From assembly GCF_963678635.1 (NCBI RefSeq), contig NC_087071.1, forward strand, positions 34,527,680 to 34,591,679: a DNA stretch of 64,000 nt, read 5' to 3'. The position numbers were made by a program, and so were the translations under genes. This stretch comes from Symsagittifera roscoffensis (Eukaryota; Xenacoelomorpha; Acoela; Convolutidae). Of the stretch, positions 13,287 to 63,365 are shown in pieces. The notes below the pieces were generated by a model. That model ran no database searches and was not told the DNA's origin. It worked only from the letters and a program-made list of their open reading frames with translations. Position 1 is the first letter of the stretch. Every line of letters starts with the position of its first letter.

Positions 13287-13796
13287 ACCAAATAAATTGA
13301 ATCCTTTTTCCCTTAAAAATTCATAGAAATTTTGTTCTCGTCGCTCATTGTCTAATGTTCACCCGATTTGAGAAAAATTCGTTTTAAACTCCAGTTTTTT
13401 TTCCATTTTGTCTGAATAATTTGAATTAGCGCTGTAAATTGCAAAAAATAGAACAACGAAAACTAATTGAAAAAAGCATTCTGTCATATTTCAGCTATTT
13501 TAATATGCAAATGAAAATCTGTAGGTGAGCTTGAGACATCCTTCTTGTCTGAAAATTAGCCCTTGCATGCAAAAAAAGGTCTGTCATAGGTCAATTGCTC
13601 TTTTTGTTCATTTTCATCTGTTCCAAAATTTTGCAACCCTTTAGAATCGACGCTAAGCATTTGGCAAGTTTGTATTAGGTCAAAGAACCTGAGCGATTTT
13701 AATTAATCTTAAACTGCTCATTTGACCACTTTTGTTATAGAGAGTTGCCAAAAGCTCGATGTTTCCGACAACCTTGAGACAAAACGTTGTTCTAAT
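13287..13796. other. Intergenic sequence with a degenerate foldback-like segment
   Basis: No gene. Around 13,440-13,640 there is a decayed relative of the foldbacks described next: gcaaaaaat..., aagcattctgtcat, and at the far side tcaattgctctttttg...ttttgcaac in inverse order. Confidence 0.45.
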
Positions 13797-13930
13797 ATTA
13801 GGGAAAAAATGGTGATTACTTGACTTCAGCAAAACATAAGGCAAAAAAGTCAAACAAAATTTGTATAATTAGTCGCAAAATTTTACGACTGAAAAAATTA
13901 GTTTAAAAAAGCAATTGTCATATAAAGATT

Positions 13931-14126
13931 TGCAAAAAGCTCGGACAGACAGAAATAATTAAAAAGAGCAACCTGCCATTTTTGAGCAATTTTTGGATGC
14001 AAATTTGAGTTTTTAGGTGACATTGAAACAAATTTTCTGTCTGAAAAATTAGCGTTTGCATTTAAAAACTGTCTGAAAAAGGTCATTTGCTCTTTTTAAT
14101 TATTTTTGTCAGTCCGAATTTTTTGC
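13931..14126. mobile_element. Nested foldback/MITE, copy A
   Basis: A 196-bp inverted repeat. The left arm starts tgcaaaaagctcggacagac and the right arm ends with tcagtccgaattttttgc. Arms of about 40 bp share aataattaaaaagagca and its inverse. It shares its left arm with the larger foldback. Confidence 0.7.
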
Positions 14127-14279
14127 TACCAATTATAGCAAAAAATTCTGACAAGCCAAATTAAATAACAAAAGCAATTGACCTCTTTTAGAAACGTTTT
14201 GCATGCGAAATCTGTTTTATCAGACCGAATTTGGGTCTCAAGGTTGTCTAAAAAAAATATTCATGAAATATAATTAGTA

Positions 14280-14474
14280 GCAAAAAGTTCGGACAGACAA
14301 AAATAATTAAAAAGAGCAATTGACCTTTTTCAGACAATTTTTGCATGCAAAAGCTAATTTTTCAGACAGAAAGTATGTCTCAATGTCACTTAAAAAATGA
14401 AATTTGCATGCAAAAATTCCTCCAAATTGGAAGATTGCTCTTTTTAATTATTTCTGTCTGTCCGAACTTTTTGC
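14280..14474. mobile_element. Nested foldback/MITE, copy B
   Basis: A 195-bp inverted repeat with 41-bp arms (14280-14320 and 14434-14474) that differ at one base. The ends are gcaaaaagttcggacagac and its inverse. It is the best preserved member of the small family here. Confidence 0.85.
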
Positions 14475-14969
14475 AACTCTCTATATATGTCAAAATGGAT
14501 TAATTGCTCTTTTTAAATAATTCTGTCTGTCCGAGTTTTTTTGCAAATCTTTATTTGTCAATTGCTTTTTTAAACTATTTTTTTCAGTCCAAAAATTTTG
14601 CGACTAATTATACAAAATTTGTTTGATTTTTTTGACTGATGTTTTGCTGAAGTCAAGTAATCACCATTTTTGCCTAATCACTTAGTCATGGACTTTCAAC
14701 TACGCCCAGAAATCAATTTGGTTCAACATCTATTTACTTCAACCAGGCTTATAATTTGTTCATTTTGAGTTCTTTACATTCCAATTAGCAAACTTTGCCC
14801 TTTAAATCTATCGTACAAGTTTGTACTAATTTAATCTTACTAATTTAAGCTGATCTACGAATTAATTTGAAAGACTTTCTAACCAAACGAGTTTGAAAAA
14901 GTTCAACCTACATTTTTCATCGAATTGAATTTTTTTTAAGTTTGATAAAATCTTCTTTTAGTTTCAAGC

Positions 14970-16454
14970 ATGGCAAATAAACGGTTTTTGATTATATTTT
15001 TTCTTATTTCCTGTCAAAACTATTTTTGTTTCTCTCTAAATGTACTCATAGCTATGCCATGCGTGGGCGGTCATTTTGGAACAATGGTTTCAAATTTAGT
15101 GCCGATTTGTGAGCGACATAACTGCACGGTGGTTGAACTTGCCAAAATTTGTGAACAAAAATTGAAGCCATTTCACGAACTCGTAAAATTCCAAGTGATC
15201 AAAAAACACGTTTGCCGAGACGAATACACGTTTCATGGAAGTTTGGACTTTTTCCTGAAATTTTGCCACTACGCCAAAGAAGTTTTCGAGAAAACTTACA
15301 ACGAATTTTCAAATATTCTCCAAGAAAGAAGGTCCGATTTTGACATTATGCTTGTGGATCAGATCTTCTGGTCTCTTTTAGCTGTCGCTGAAAAATACGA
15401 TTTACCAGCTATCGTTCAAGTTCCAGGTATAACAGGTGGATTGGAACACGTTCAAGACAAAATGCCAATTCCAGTAATTGATGGAATAGTTTTCAAACTA
15501 GTTTTTAATGATTGTTGGAATTGGTTACATGAAAAACGAAAATTGAACGGTTTACCTGAAATTGACGTTCAGGGTCAATTCAGCGCTACGGAGTATGTGG
15601 ATCGGTTTCCTATGTTTATTCCCACATCGCCTAGTATTTACAAAAACCCGCATCCAAACTCTGAATTTGTTTTCATCGGCGGTTTCAGAAACAGTTCTAA
15701 TCATCAGCAGTTAGAGAACAAGATGACAAAATGGATCGACGAAAGTGAACTAGACATCGTTTATGTTTCTTTAGGAACGCACGCAGCTCTTGACGAAGCT
15801 GAAATGAAAAAGTTCTATGAAAAAGTTCAAAATCAGAATAAGTACCGAATCATATGGTCGCTTGGCCTCGGCTTACAAACAATTGCTAAAAATCTTGGAA
15901 TATTTTTCACTGCTAGTGAAAAAATATACTTTAGTGATTATTTACCTCAATATAAATTACTGGGTCATCCGAAAGTTAAACTTGCCGTAAGTCATGCAGG
16001 TTTAGGAACAATGATAGATTTGATAAAACGAAGAAAACCTTCAATTCTAGCGCCTCAATTTTACGATCAGTTTATGAACACGATTATCATGGAAAAATTA
16101 GATTTGGGAATTTCTATTTCTTCTCTAAACTTCGAAGAAGTTGATTCGGCAATAACGAAAGTTATGTCAAATTATGACCATTTCACTGAAAACTTGGCAA
16201 AAATTGACGAAGAGTTTTTGCAATATGAAAACTTTGAACTAATTAATGATTTCATTGTCAAAATAGCTGAACGAAAAAAAATTTCAGTCAGATATTTGCT
16301 CGGATATGAAGTTAACAGTCCGAGAGTATATTCAGCTTGGCGATATCTTCAGCTGTTCTGTTGCGTAGTGATATGTGGATTTTTTATTGTCGTGCTTATG
16401 ATTGTTAAAAAATGCTGCTACCATGGCGGTATGAATGAAAAGAAACAAAACTAA
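14970..16454 (+). CDS. UDP-glycosyltransferase, intronless, intact (494 aa)
   Basis: A complete UGT in a single exon. UGTs transfer sugar from a UDP-sugar to small hydrophobic compounds such as xenobiotics or signalling lipids, in the ER membrane. Residues 1-23 form a signal peptide. AMPCVGGHFGTM near residue 30 carries the likely catalytic His. DYLPQYKLLGHPKVK (~320-335), SHAGLGTMIDLI (~340) and PQFYDQFMN (~365) form the UDP-sugar signature, with His and the Asp-Gln pair in place. A hydrophobic segment at ~458-478 is the membrane anchor. The protein ends KKQN, a perfect KKXX ER-retrieval signal. The length is normal for animal UGTs. The start is the first ATG and opens directly on the signal peptide. 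The paralogue at the left edge has introns at two positions that are uninterrupted here. The sugar and acceptor cannot be predicted. Confidence 0.93.
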   Translation: MANKRFLIIFFLISCQNYFCFSLNVLIAMPCVGGHFGTMVSNLVPICERHNCTVVELAKICEQKLKPFHELVKFQVIKKHVCRDEYTFHGSLDFFLKFCHYAKEVFEKTYNEFSNILQERRSDFDIMLVDQIFWSLLAVAEKYDLPAIVQVPGITGGLEHVQDKMPIPVIDGIVFKLVFNDCWNWLHEKRKLNGLPEIDVQGQFSATEYVDRFPMFIPTSPSIYKNPHPNSEFVFIGGFRNSSNHQQLENKMTKWIDESELDIVYVSLGTHAALDEAEMKKFYEKVQNQNKYRIIWSLGLGLQTIAKNLGIFFTASEKIYFSDYLPQYKLLGHPKVKLAVSHAGLGTMIDLIKRRKPSILAPQFYDQFMNTIIMEKLDLGISISSLNFEEVDSAITKVMSNYDHFTENLAKIDEEFLQYENFELINDFIVKIAERKKISVRYLLGYEVNSPRVYSAWRYLQLFCCVVICGFFIVVLMIVKKCCYHGGMNEKKQN

Positions 16455-17428
16455 AATAGTTATAAACTAACTTTTATTTTATTTAATTCTATCAACAATA
16501 CTCTCTGTATCTGCATTTTGTCGTATAACTTACTTCACCCATAAATAATTTTTTTGGAGCTACAATCTTTTAATGAGTGAATTAATATTGATCTATTACT
16601 ATTTTTAATCGTATTCAATTCCTGAGACATTTCAATAATTTTATAAATCTTGAACATGCTTTATAAAACCATTTTTGTTTCAACTAGCCAAAAATGCGCG
16701 TCTATTGCTGAGCGTAAGCACGGCCAGGCCATTTTGAGAGAAATTGAATTATTATGGATCTCTTTTTGCTAATATTTCTCTCTTGGACCTTTCTGCTCAA
16801 TGCTCCGATCACGGCAACTCTACAAAAGTTCCGGACTTAATTGAGTTTTCAGCCTTCATATATTTGAATAAGTGAATCTTCCAACTTTTGCAGAAAAGGA
16901 CTATATAAATTTGCTTGGAGTGTTTTTTTAAGCAGACAAATTTTGACTTTTTGTCTTGCAATTTTTTGAATTTTTTTAACAGTCTGATATATTTTGATGC
17001 TTTAAGCTGAAAAGCACAATGCAAAAAACATGTCACTTTCAAGTGTTTTTCCTACATCTATGAATGTTTGAAAGTTACCAATTCGGAATAAAAAAGTAAG
17101 CGAAGTTTTCAATTTTCTTTTAACACGTAGCGGAGGCGGCAAACTATCTGGCACAGAACTAACTCCAAATTAAATGCAGGCCATCTAATTGATTCAAATG
17201 CTGCGTTAAAAAGATATAAAGAAAATCATTTTTTTTTCTGGACTGCGTGTGGGCTATGATGTAGAAAAGTTAAAAAAAGTTGTTGTTTGATTTTTTTTGA
17301 CAACTGGTGTTATCTTCAGAATTTTGCCCTAATAAGAGCAAAAAACGTCAAATAGAATTGGAATTCTCTAACCTTGCTTCTAAGATGAACGGTTTTGAAA
17401 ACAATGTCCCAAAACAATTAAACACTAA
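16455..17428. other. Intergenic sequence, 3' flank of the UGT
   Basis: AT-rich sequence downstream of the UGT stop. No AATAAA is obvious within the first 60 bases. The open frame at 16,809-17,042 (minus) has no family resemblance. No repeat was recognised. Confidence 0.5.
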
Positions 17429-17830
17429 CAAGGCTGCTCGTATCACGGCGAAGCCCTGAATGTTCCGACTGCCTTTTAAGATCTATGGAGCAGTAAAAAC
17501 ATGAAAAAAAAACAAATATAGTAAAAAAAAAATAATTTTTTTAATTTGAGATTTTTTAAAAAATCATCGCCCACATGCCATATAAAGTACAAAGTGATAG
17601 ATTTTGCTCCGTTAAATGTCCCAAAATGGCCAAAATGGCAATCTTTAAACCGTCATAACTTGACATTAAAAACGAATCACAGGTGAAATATCTTTTCAAA
17701 TTTGAGCTCAGAGCAGCAATACCTGAGAAATTGCGTCGTAAAAAATTGCTAGCTAGAAAGACGAATTTTTGTATGAGGAAAAAAACCACCCGATCACAAA
17801 TATTCCGATATTTTCGTTATTAAAGTCAGA
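17429..17830 (-). repeat. Inverted, diverged copy of the tandem unit
   Basis: Reading the minus strand, this ~400-bp segment follows the monomer of the array at 2,306-8,221: attccg near the start, gaaaagatatttcacctgtgat, the gccattttggcc segment, then gcagtcggaacattcagggcttcgcc and gagcagccttg. It lacks the palindromic cgcg core. It shows that the unit is dispersed as well as tandem. Confidence 0.8.
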
Positions 17831-18312
17831 AAAACTCAATTTTGAGCTGACTTGTCATTTGAGGATTCTGGCTAACAATATTTGAGAAATAGGTTGACTT
17901 ATCTATTTGGCTTCAAAAAAAAACAAGTATTTGAGCAAAAATTCAATAGTTTGTTAAAGGGTAGAGAAGTCGAAATTTTTTATTTGAGAGTAACTTTAAA
18001 TTACAGTTATTGGTAAAATTTGATGGCTACTTAATTTGATGAAATCAAAGACAGTAACAAAAAACTTGAAAACTGATGGTCAAAAATTTTCATACAATAA
18101 AAAATTCTGGGTGACAACTTTTGTATATAAAAAAATGCTCGGGATAAGAGTTTTTAAATCTATAAAAAATGACTGAAATTGTATGATAATTAGAGTACAA
18201 GCGATTTTCGTCAAAAGATTTTTTCTAATAAATATTAACAATTCTGTAATTGTAACTGTAATTAACAATTGTACTTGCGATGCATATTAAGGGCTACTAG
18301 GGCTACACGCAA

Positions 18313-18807
18313 CCCTAGTCAATCAAGTGGGGTTATCTTGCATGGTCTTGCAACATTCTTGTGTTTGAAAGTTATCTTGCAAAATTTTGCATAATGGAGG
18401 TTATTTTTCAAGATCTTTGAAGAGGGAAGCTATGTTAGCAAAAATTTTGCAAGAGGGAGGCTATCTTGCACCAATCTTGCTAGAACTTGCAAGATAATCA
18501 TTCTAAAAATTTTGTCTTAAAACAAAAATAACAGGAAGTAAGAGTATGATGAGTAGAAGTTGATTCTAGAACGAGAACTCAAACTTTTTTCGTGTTGGTA
18601 TGAAAAAAGTTGTTTTTATTATGGTAAAAACTGACCATTTGAATCGCTATATTTTGTGTAGAGTTCGCTTTCGATGAATCCTGTGTGTTCTTTTGCTGGA
18701 TATTTCAAGAACCTTGCGAAATATTTTAAAGAGAAGCATCTTCTTCTGAAGAATTTTGCAAGATTCTTGCCAGATCTTGCAAGATAAACTCCCTTGATCG
18801 ACTAGGG
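18313..18807. mobile_element. MITE-like element with ~28-bp inverted ends
   Basis: The left end ccctagtcaatcaag...gttatcttgc (18313-18339) is the near inverse of gcaagataa...cttgatcgactaggg (18779-18807). The motif cttgcaagat or parts of it recur many times inside. There is no coding capacity. Confidence 0.65.
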
Positions 18808-19315
18808 AAGACCCTTGATTGTGGATCTGTAGATCAATTAGTGATCTCCCAAGCATAAAAAAGTTTATTGAGATGTCATTTATAGTGTTGTTTTTGTATT
18901 TTTTGGCTTACAGCACATTAAACGGCATATAATTTTGCATTTGGATATTGTTGGTATCAAAAAGATTTTAATAAAGCTAACACATTTTTTTGATATTTTA
19001 TTTGACTCAGTGTAAAAAGTCCAAGGTACGCAGAGATCAGTCGTTTCAAAAAAGTTTATATAACGATGATATCCTTTGGAACCCTTCCTTTAAAGTACCA
19101 GTTTTGATTTTTCCCTATACCCAGTGCTGCCATCTTCTTACAATAAAACTATTGTTTTTTTGCCTTCTGAAGATGGTTTGTTGAATGAAAATGAAAATAT
19201 TTATTAATTTTATAACGCAAAGGCTACTTATTAAAAAACTTAGAAGGCATGAAATTTTCTGACTGAAACAAAGTTTGGTCTTATTTTTTGCTAATACAAG
19301 CCATTGTTTCTACAG

Positions 19316-57803
<38,488 letters not shown>

Positions 57804-57840
57804 TGAAGAAAGATGTGAATTGAAAGGTGTTAATTCAGGC

Positions 57841-58225
57841 AGGGGCGGATTTAGGATTTTATCGAGGGGGGGGGGGGGAGGGGTCGGTTAATTTTTTTAA
57901 AATAAATTTTCGAAAGTCTTGAATAAATTGATAATTCGAACACTGATAAAAAGACCCTATTTTGGCCAAACTTTCGGCGCCGCTGGCAAAATTTAGAAAA
58001 AAATGCCAAAGAAAATGTTTTTAGGCATTTTTTGGAAAAATTTGACCGGAAAATTGCGTGTTTTTTGGCACGCACTCACCTTCAATTTAGTATATATTGG
58101 CTCCGAAGAGACTTTAAGAGAAATTTTAATAATGGTCGACCAAAAAGAGATAAGAGATGTCATAAAAAGGTCCAAAGCGGAAACCCTTTGGGTGGCAATG
58201 GGTTTTAATTCCCGTAAATCCGCCC
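57841..58225 (+). mobile_element. MITE-like element with gggcggattta ends
   Basis: It begins aggggcggatttaggatttt and ends attcccgtaaatccgccct; the last part, inverted, reads agggcggatttacggg, giving short inverted ends. The sequence is related to the partial copy at 20,969-21,360. It carries a poly-G tract near its start. It lies directly downstream of the AChE stop, so it probably forms part of the 3' region. Confidence 0.7.
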
Positions 58226-58683
58226 TTATTTTATTTAATTATTTGTAACAAGTTGACTATAATTTATTAATTTTTCGATTTATTTTTTTTTGTAAATAGT
58301 TTTCTTTATAATTCACCAATTTTTAACAAAAACGATTTATAATTTTTGTGAGATTAAAATGAACATGAATATGAATCTGGTCCATTTAAAAATTTAATTT
58401 ATGTTTTGTCTCAAGTTTTCCTATTTTGATCGTGAGGTGACAATTATTCGCTAGCGGCAATTGGTCGCAGGCGACAATTCGTAGCAATTAAAAAAGCCAC
58501 AAACATTCTCAGAGCATTTTTCCATATCATTTTTTTTTTCACTCAAAATCAGGTACCACAAAAAATTTTGTACTGGAATGAATGATATATCAAATTTGTA
58601 GAATTGAAAAAAAAAAACAATTCGCTTACACCTCACTTAATCTAGGACGTAATTCACGTAATCTAGGAGGGGGTATTTCAAAT
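58226..58683. other. Intergenic AT-rich sequence
   Basis: No gene or repeat recognised. The minus-strand frame at 58,451-58,636 has no family resemblance. Confidence 0.5.
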
Positions 58684-58689
58684 CTTTTT

Positions 58690-60392
58690 GTTACAGTAAG
58701 ACACAATAAGACTAACGTTGGGAGTATGCTAGTGAGATTGGTTAGCCAACTCGGCAAATAGAAAGGTAAATAAAACACTGAGCTCAAAATAGTCCAAGCT
58801 CTGAGGAACTAGTCGCAAACTGGTGAGACTCGGTACCTAGCAATAGGAATGACCCCAAAATTTAATATATGGAAGCCCTAGATGAGGAACGCTTAAGTTT
58901 GAATCACCAGACCCTTAGACCCCTACTTCCGGTTTTATGGCCCGTGCAAATAAACCCCCCTTGATTTCGGGAACTAAGTTTTAACCCCTGGTGACCATAG
59001 GAAGCGGAAACTTGGGGTAATGAGTTTCGACCGAATTCAATGGTCCGACCGAAAACTAATAGCACTGCGGAAAATTACCCCTGGGATCGGAAATAGGCAA
59101 TTTGCGGAAAATAATGAGCAAGACATATTGACTTTATGGCGTTAACGTGTTGTAGCCCCAAGCCCCGGAAAAGGCGTCAAGCGAACAAACCCTCTCCGTC
59201 GGCTCCTTTCGGTGTTAATCGACATTCCCCGGAAAAGGCGATAATGAACCCTTGAAAAGTGATAACTCGAGGAGTATTAATCGGGTATGGATGGAACTTG
59301 GCAGGTGGGACCCCCATCCACCTCTGATTTCATTGATTTTGCTTGACCTCTGGTGATCCCGGGTTGACCCTTAAATGACCCTTGGAACTGTTACCCTCAG
59401 AATGGCTAGCAAATACACGAAAAAGTACCTAGTGACAGTGCTGATTCCCCATGAGTATCCTGGGTGGACGAGAATGGAACTCACTTATGAGTGAGATTCT
59501 AAGAAAAACTTAGATACGGGATCGGAAGAGTTAATAGAAAATTCTGTTTTTTTATAAAATAGTATAAAATGTTGAAATTAACAAGAAGGGGCTTATTAAA
59601 AATTGAGGTCAGCCATAGCTTGATTAATGGACTAGAAATAGATATTTGAAAGTGGTGCCGAAGTAGTCATTGAATTATTGGTGCTTAGGTGCAGAAGGAA
59701 TGGGAGCTATTTCATCAGAGTAATATGGGGGACAATATATTCTATTAGCTTCTGGGGGGTTGTTTTTTGGCTTGATCGGACCCCAGGAGGGGAACGGTTT
59801 TTCCCTAAGGGCTAGGCGCGATTCAAACTGGAATAGATCACAGGTCAGTTTTTTTGGACCTCCATGAGTAGAGACTTAGGCTGATTTGTGGGTTTCTTAC
59901 CTGTGGGGGGCAGAAACATGTGTGGGATAAACCAAATAAAGACCTTGGGATTGCTGCCATTTAAACGCGAACTTTAGCTGAGGTTCAGTTGCACAAAATA
60001 TTTACTTGAAGCGATCTGAAAAGCCACCGGGAGATCAGCCTTTAGAACTGGTGTACCTATGGGAACCTTTAGCTCACAGGACGTATGTGGAATGCACCGC
60101 AGTGAACGTCGGGACTTGTATGGGAGGGAGATATTTAATTATACAGAGGTACAAAAAGACATAACTGTGGGGCGATTGGTACGCGGCTTTAAGAACAGAG
60201 AAAATTTAACCAAAACCGAGAGAAGCTGGTAATTCCGATCGTAAGTTTTGAGAGATTAACACAACGTGCTTGTGTAGCCTGATTGTTAATCTGGGTACGG
60301 ATCGAAGTGCGAATCTATTCTAGAAGCTGGAGAAAAGGGTTAGTTCTAGAGATTGAATTCGTGGGTTGCTTAACAATATAACAATATAAAAG
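58690..60392. other. GC-shifted 1.7-kb block without ORFs, possible solo LTR or noncoding element
   Basis: Base composition rises sharply here compared with both sides, yet there is no open frame of note. ccccggaaaaggcg occurs at about 59,163 and 59,226. A hairpin gattaaca...tgttaatc lies near 60,253-60,290. The hexamer cttttt flanks the block on both sides (58684-58689, 60393-60398), which may be a target duplication but is low-complexity. Edges are approximate. Confidence 0.45.
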
Positions 60393-61527
60393 CTTTTTCA
60401 GCGTTGACTCCAAAAGCATTGAAAAAAATTTTTTCCAAAAAAAATTACCCGGTTTTGAGAAAAACCGATTTGAAGTATTTCGAGCCAGTAAGACAAACGA
60501 ACTGTAACAGTAGCCCATTTATGCTTAATTTAAGCTGTGAGAACAGGTATTTTGTTGAGTTTTTTGAGCCGCATTTAAAGAATTAAAAGGGTAGAGAATT
60601 CAAAAAAATTTCTGCAAAAAACAGTGTAGCTCATTTTGCTTATTTTACAATGCCTGCTGAATATGCCTATTTTCCCAGCAAGCAAAAAACGACTTTAATT
60701 TGAAAAAAAATGTAGTATTTTTTAAAAACTATGGTCGGAAATTTTTTAAAGACCATGGTCGGAACATTTTGTGCTACTTGCACAGTAATCGGCGATGCTT
60801 GTTTTAAAATGCAACGAATTGTCCATTGAGGCTAATTGTCACCTGAGACGAACTGTCGCCGTGTCATATGAAATGCACTGCACGTTTAGAAACCCCGGCA
60901 ACAACTTGATCACCCTGGAGCTCTCTTCGTGTGAAATCCTGCCAAAGCTGGCGAAATGTTTGTCAAAATGAGCAGCATGTATTTTGCAATACGTCATTAC
61001 AGACTAGCTATCCTTAGCTCTTTCGTTTTTTAATTCAAAAAATCAGATTTATTCTTCAGCAATCATTTTGATATTTCGGTTTTTGTGAAAAAAAGGAAAT
61101 GTTTTTGTAGTAAAAAGATCACTTGAGGGTTACTGGACAAAAAGCTGAGCTAGAAGAAAACACACATTCAGCTTTAGTTTTCCTAATTGTTCAGTAAATA
61201 TCCTCAAAAAAGCATTAAAGCCAATTTCCAACTAAATTATTCTTTACTCCATTAGTGCTTCTTAATGAACGGTTTTTCTCTTGTACCCGTTGTTTTATTT
61301 GGAGGTTCTTGAATAATTTTCAGTATCTGTATCATAATAATATTGAGTATCATCACCCAGTTTGAACAAAAGTTCCATATCTTAGAACTGTTCGTATCAA
61401 TATTTAACAACTTCTTACAACATCGGTTCTAAAAACGTGGCAAGAATAAAACAACAAGAAAAAAATGCAAGAACAGAAATTTTTAAAAAAAAACAATTTG
61501 ATATTTTTCCAACTTTTTAGTCAACAA
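60393..61527. other. Intergenic sequence, nothing recognised
   Basis: AT-rich, short unconvincing frames only. Confidence 0.5.
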
Positions 61528-61550
61528 GGAACACTAGATAGAAAAAAACA

Positions 61551-61692
61551 ACTTGTATATAATCTTACGACTTGCTGTAGTTGCAAATTTGAGTACCAAA
61601 AAACTTACCATTTGAAGGTTTGAGGTTTCAAATGCTAAGTTTTTTGGTGCTCAAATTTGCAACTACAACAAGTCGTAAGATTATATACAAGG
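61551..61692. repeat. Near-perfect ~140-nt hairpin
   Basis: The left arm 61,551-61,608 (cttgtatataatcttacgac, ttgcaaatttgag) pairs with the right arm 61,635-61,692 with only a few mismatches, leaving a ~26-nt loop. ggaacac at 61528-61534 and gtgttcc at 61692-61698 extend the pairing outside a bulge. A tiny foldback transposon or a hairpin RNA precursor would both fit. Confidence 0.8.
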
Positions 61693-61698
61693 TGTTCC

Positions 61699-63360
61699 AT
61701 ATATAACATTTTGTGGGAAAACCTGTAACCTATCTTAATGCATGAGAAAGTTGTTTGCCTATCTTATGGCATAGATCACCTATCACCTTAATACACATCG
61801 ATCACATAGATCTTCTTAACATAGATCATCTTAAGACCATCGGATGTTTATAACCATGGATTGCTCGCCCCCGAGCAATTTCTAGCCGACATATACTATT
61901 CCAATCGAAGAATCTGGTACTAACACTCGCTGGTTTTTGGGAAGAGTTTGAAAAGCGAAGCACCTTGAAAAATCGTGGGCCCAATAAAATCCATCCAAAG
62001 TTATATGAATTGATTGCAACTCTTGCGGGTTTTCTTGAACACATAGAAAACGGGCTTGTTACTTGAGGATTGCAAACATACTTGACATGTTGCGAACACA
62101 AAAATGAAAAGTCACTAGTGGGTGCTTACGAGCCAATCAACCTAAGCGAATCCGTTATAAAAACACAATTAAAGTTTGTTGTAATTTTGACATTGAAAAG
62201 TCACTGAAAAAAAATTAAAACTTTTTTTAGGAAATTTTTGTTCAAAATTTTTGCGTGACCACAACCAAAAAATAATCTAGAAATGATTTTTTCCATAGTT
62301 TTTGTATAAAAACCAAGAATATGAAATTTAGTATTGCATATTATATAATGAATTTGTAAAAAAAAGTGAAAACTTATATTACATATTATAGTAAAACCTA
62401 AGAAACCTATAAAACTTCTGCGCAATGTTCAACACTGTCACTTTGTATTTGTCCGTCTTAGGCCACAATGAGCGGCTCAAATCAATGATTTGATTGCTAA
62501 TGAAAAAAAAACACCTTATTTGTCGCAAGACTATCTTTCGTTTTTGAAACACTGGTTGACCATTGCGAGGCCAAACTGTGTATTTTGTTAAATGCGAACG
62601 GATTTCGCAATAACCTGAAAAGCGCTTTCAAACTGAAATTTTGTTCTAGCTAGAACTGATTTCGTTCAGCGTAATAAGCAAAATGGCAGAAGGAAGAGCC
62701 ATTTCTCATTGGTTATTTGACCCGGGCTACTGACATTTTGTTATAACGTGAACAAATGATGAAAGCTTTGGTTAAGAAGAATTAAAACCTCTTCAGGCCG
62801 TCTGTGGACGTTGAAACTGTACAAGGTTGAAACTTTTTTGGTGCGATTTGAACAAAAATGCAAAAACGTACTTGAATTATTATGATTGGAGTTCATGGCA
62901 TTCAAAATTTTTTACAGATTATAAGTATAAAAATGTCAGATCATTGAAACGACAGCGGTGAAGAACCAAATAATGGCTGTGTCCTGCTGGTTAAAAGAAA
63001 TATAAAGTGTTTATAGACATCCAAAATTGTTGATGAGCTTGCTTGTGCTTTCAAAGTTTCACTTTTTACTGTGATGGATAATACATATTTAAAAATACGA
63101 ATCTATAACGTGCATGGTCGGAACGTTCAATAAAAAAACAAAAATCCTAGTTTAAAATTGCTCACTCTACAACCTTGTTTGGAGTTACAAAGAAACTCAG
63201 TGTCAAACAAACTTGCTTGTTTGTTGACTAGCATAACAATTCAATTACTGATGTATATTCAATCTAAATAACGGGGGAAAATTTCAACCAAAAGCAAATT
63301 TCATAAACGCTTTAATAAAAATCATTATGGCAATGATTTCCAAACTACTTTCAATTTATC
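61699..63360. other. Intergenic or intronic sequence, nothing recognised
   Basis: Upstream flank or intron of the coding segment at the right edge. The frame at 61,826-62,101 (minus) has no recognised family. Confidence 0.4.
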
Positions 63361-63365
63361 TTCAG

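Larger units (their letters stand above)
13797..14678. mobile_element. Large foldback element (~880 bp) with ~165-bp arms
   Basis: The left arm begins near 13,797 with aaaatggtgattacttgac. The right arm ends near 14,678 with the inverse, gtcaagtaatcaccattttt. The arms pair over roughly 165 bp each, through ttcagcaaaacat, acaaaatttgtataattagt, ttaaaaaagcaattg and cggacagacagaa. The ~530 bp between them holds two smaller foldbacks of related sequence. There is no coding potential. Confidence 0.75.

Noticed and set aside
58690-60392. Ribosomal RNA or mitochondrial rRNA insertion
   Set aside because: No conserved rRNA segment could be recognised despite the raised GC content.
61826-62101. 91-codon minus-strand frame as a gene
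   Set aside because: No homology recognised, no supporting exons, and the opposite strand is equally uninformative.
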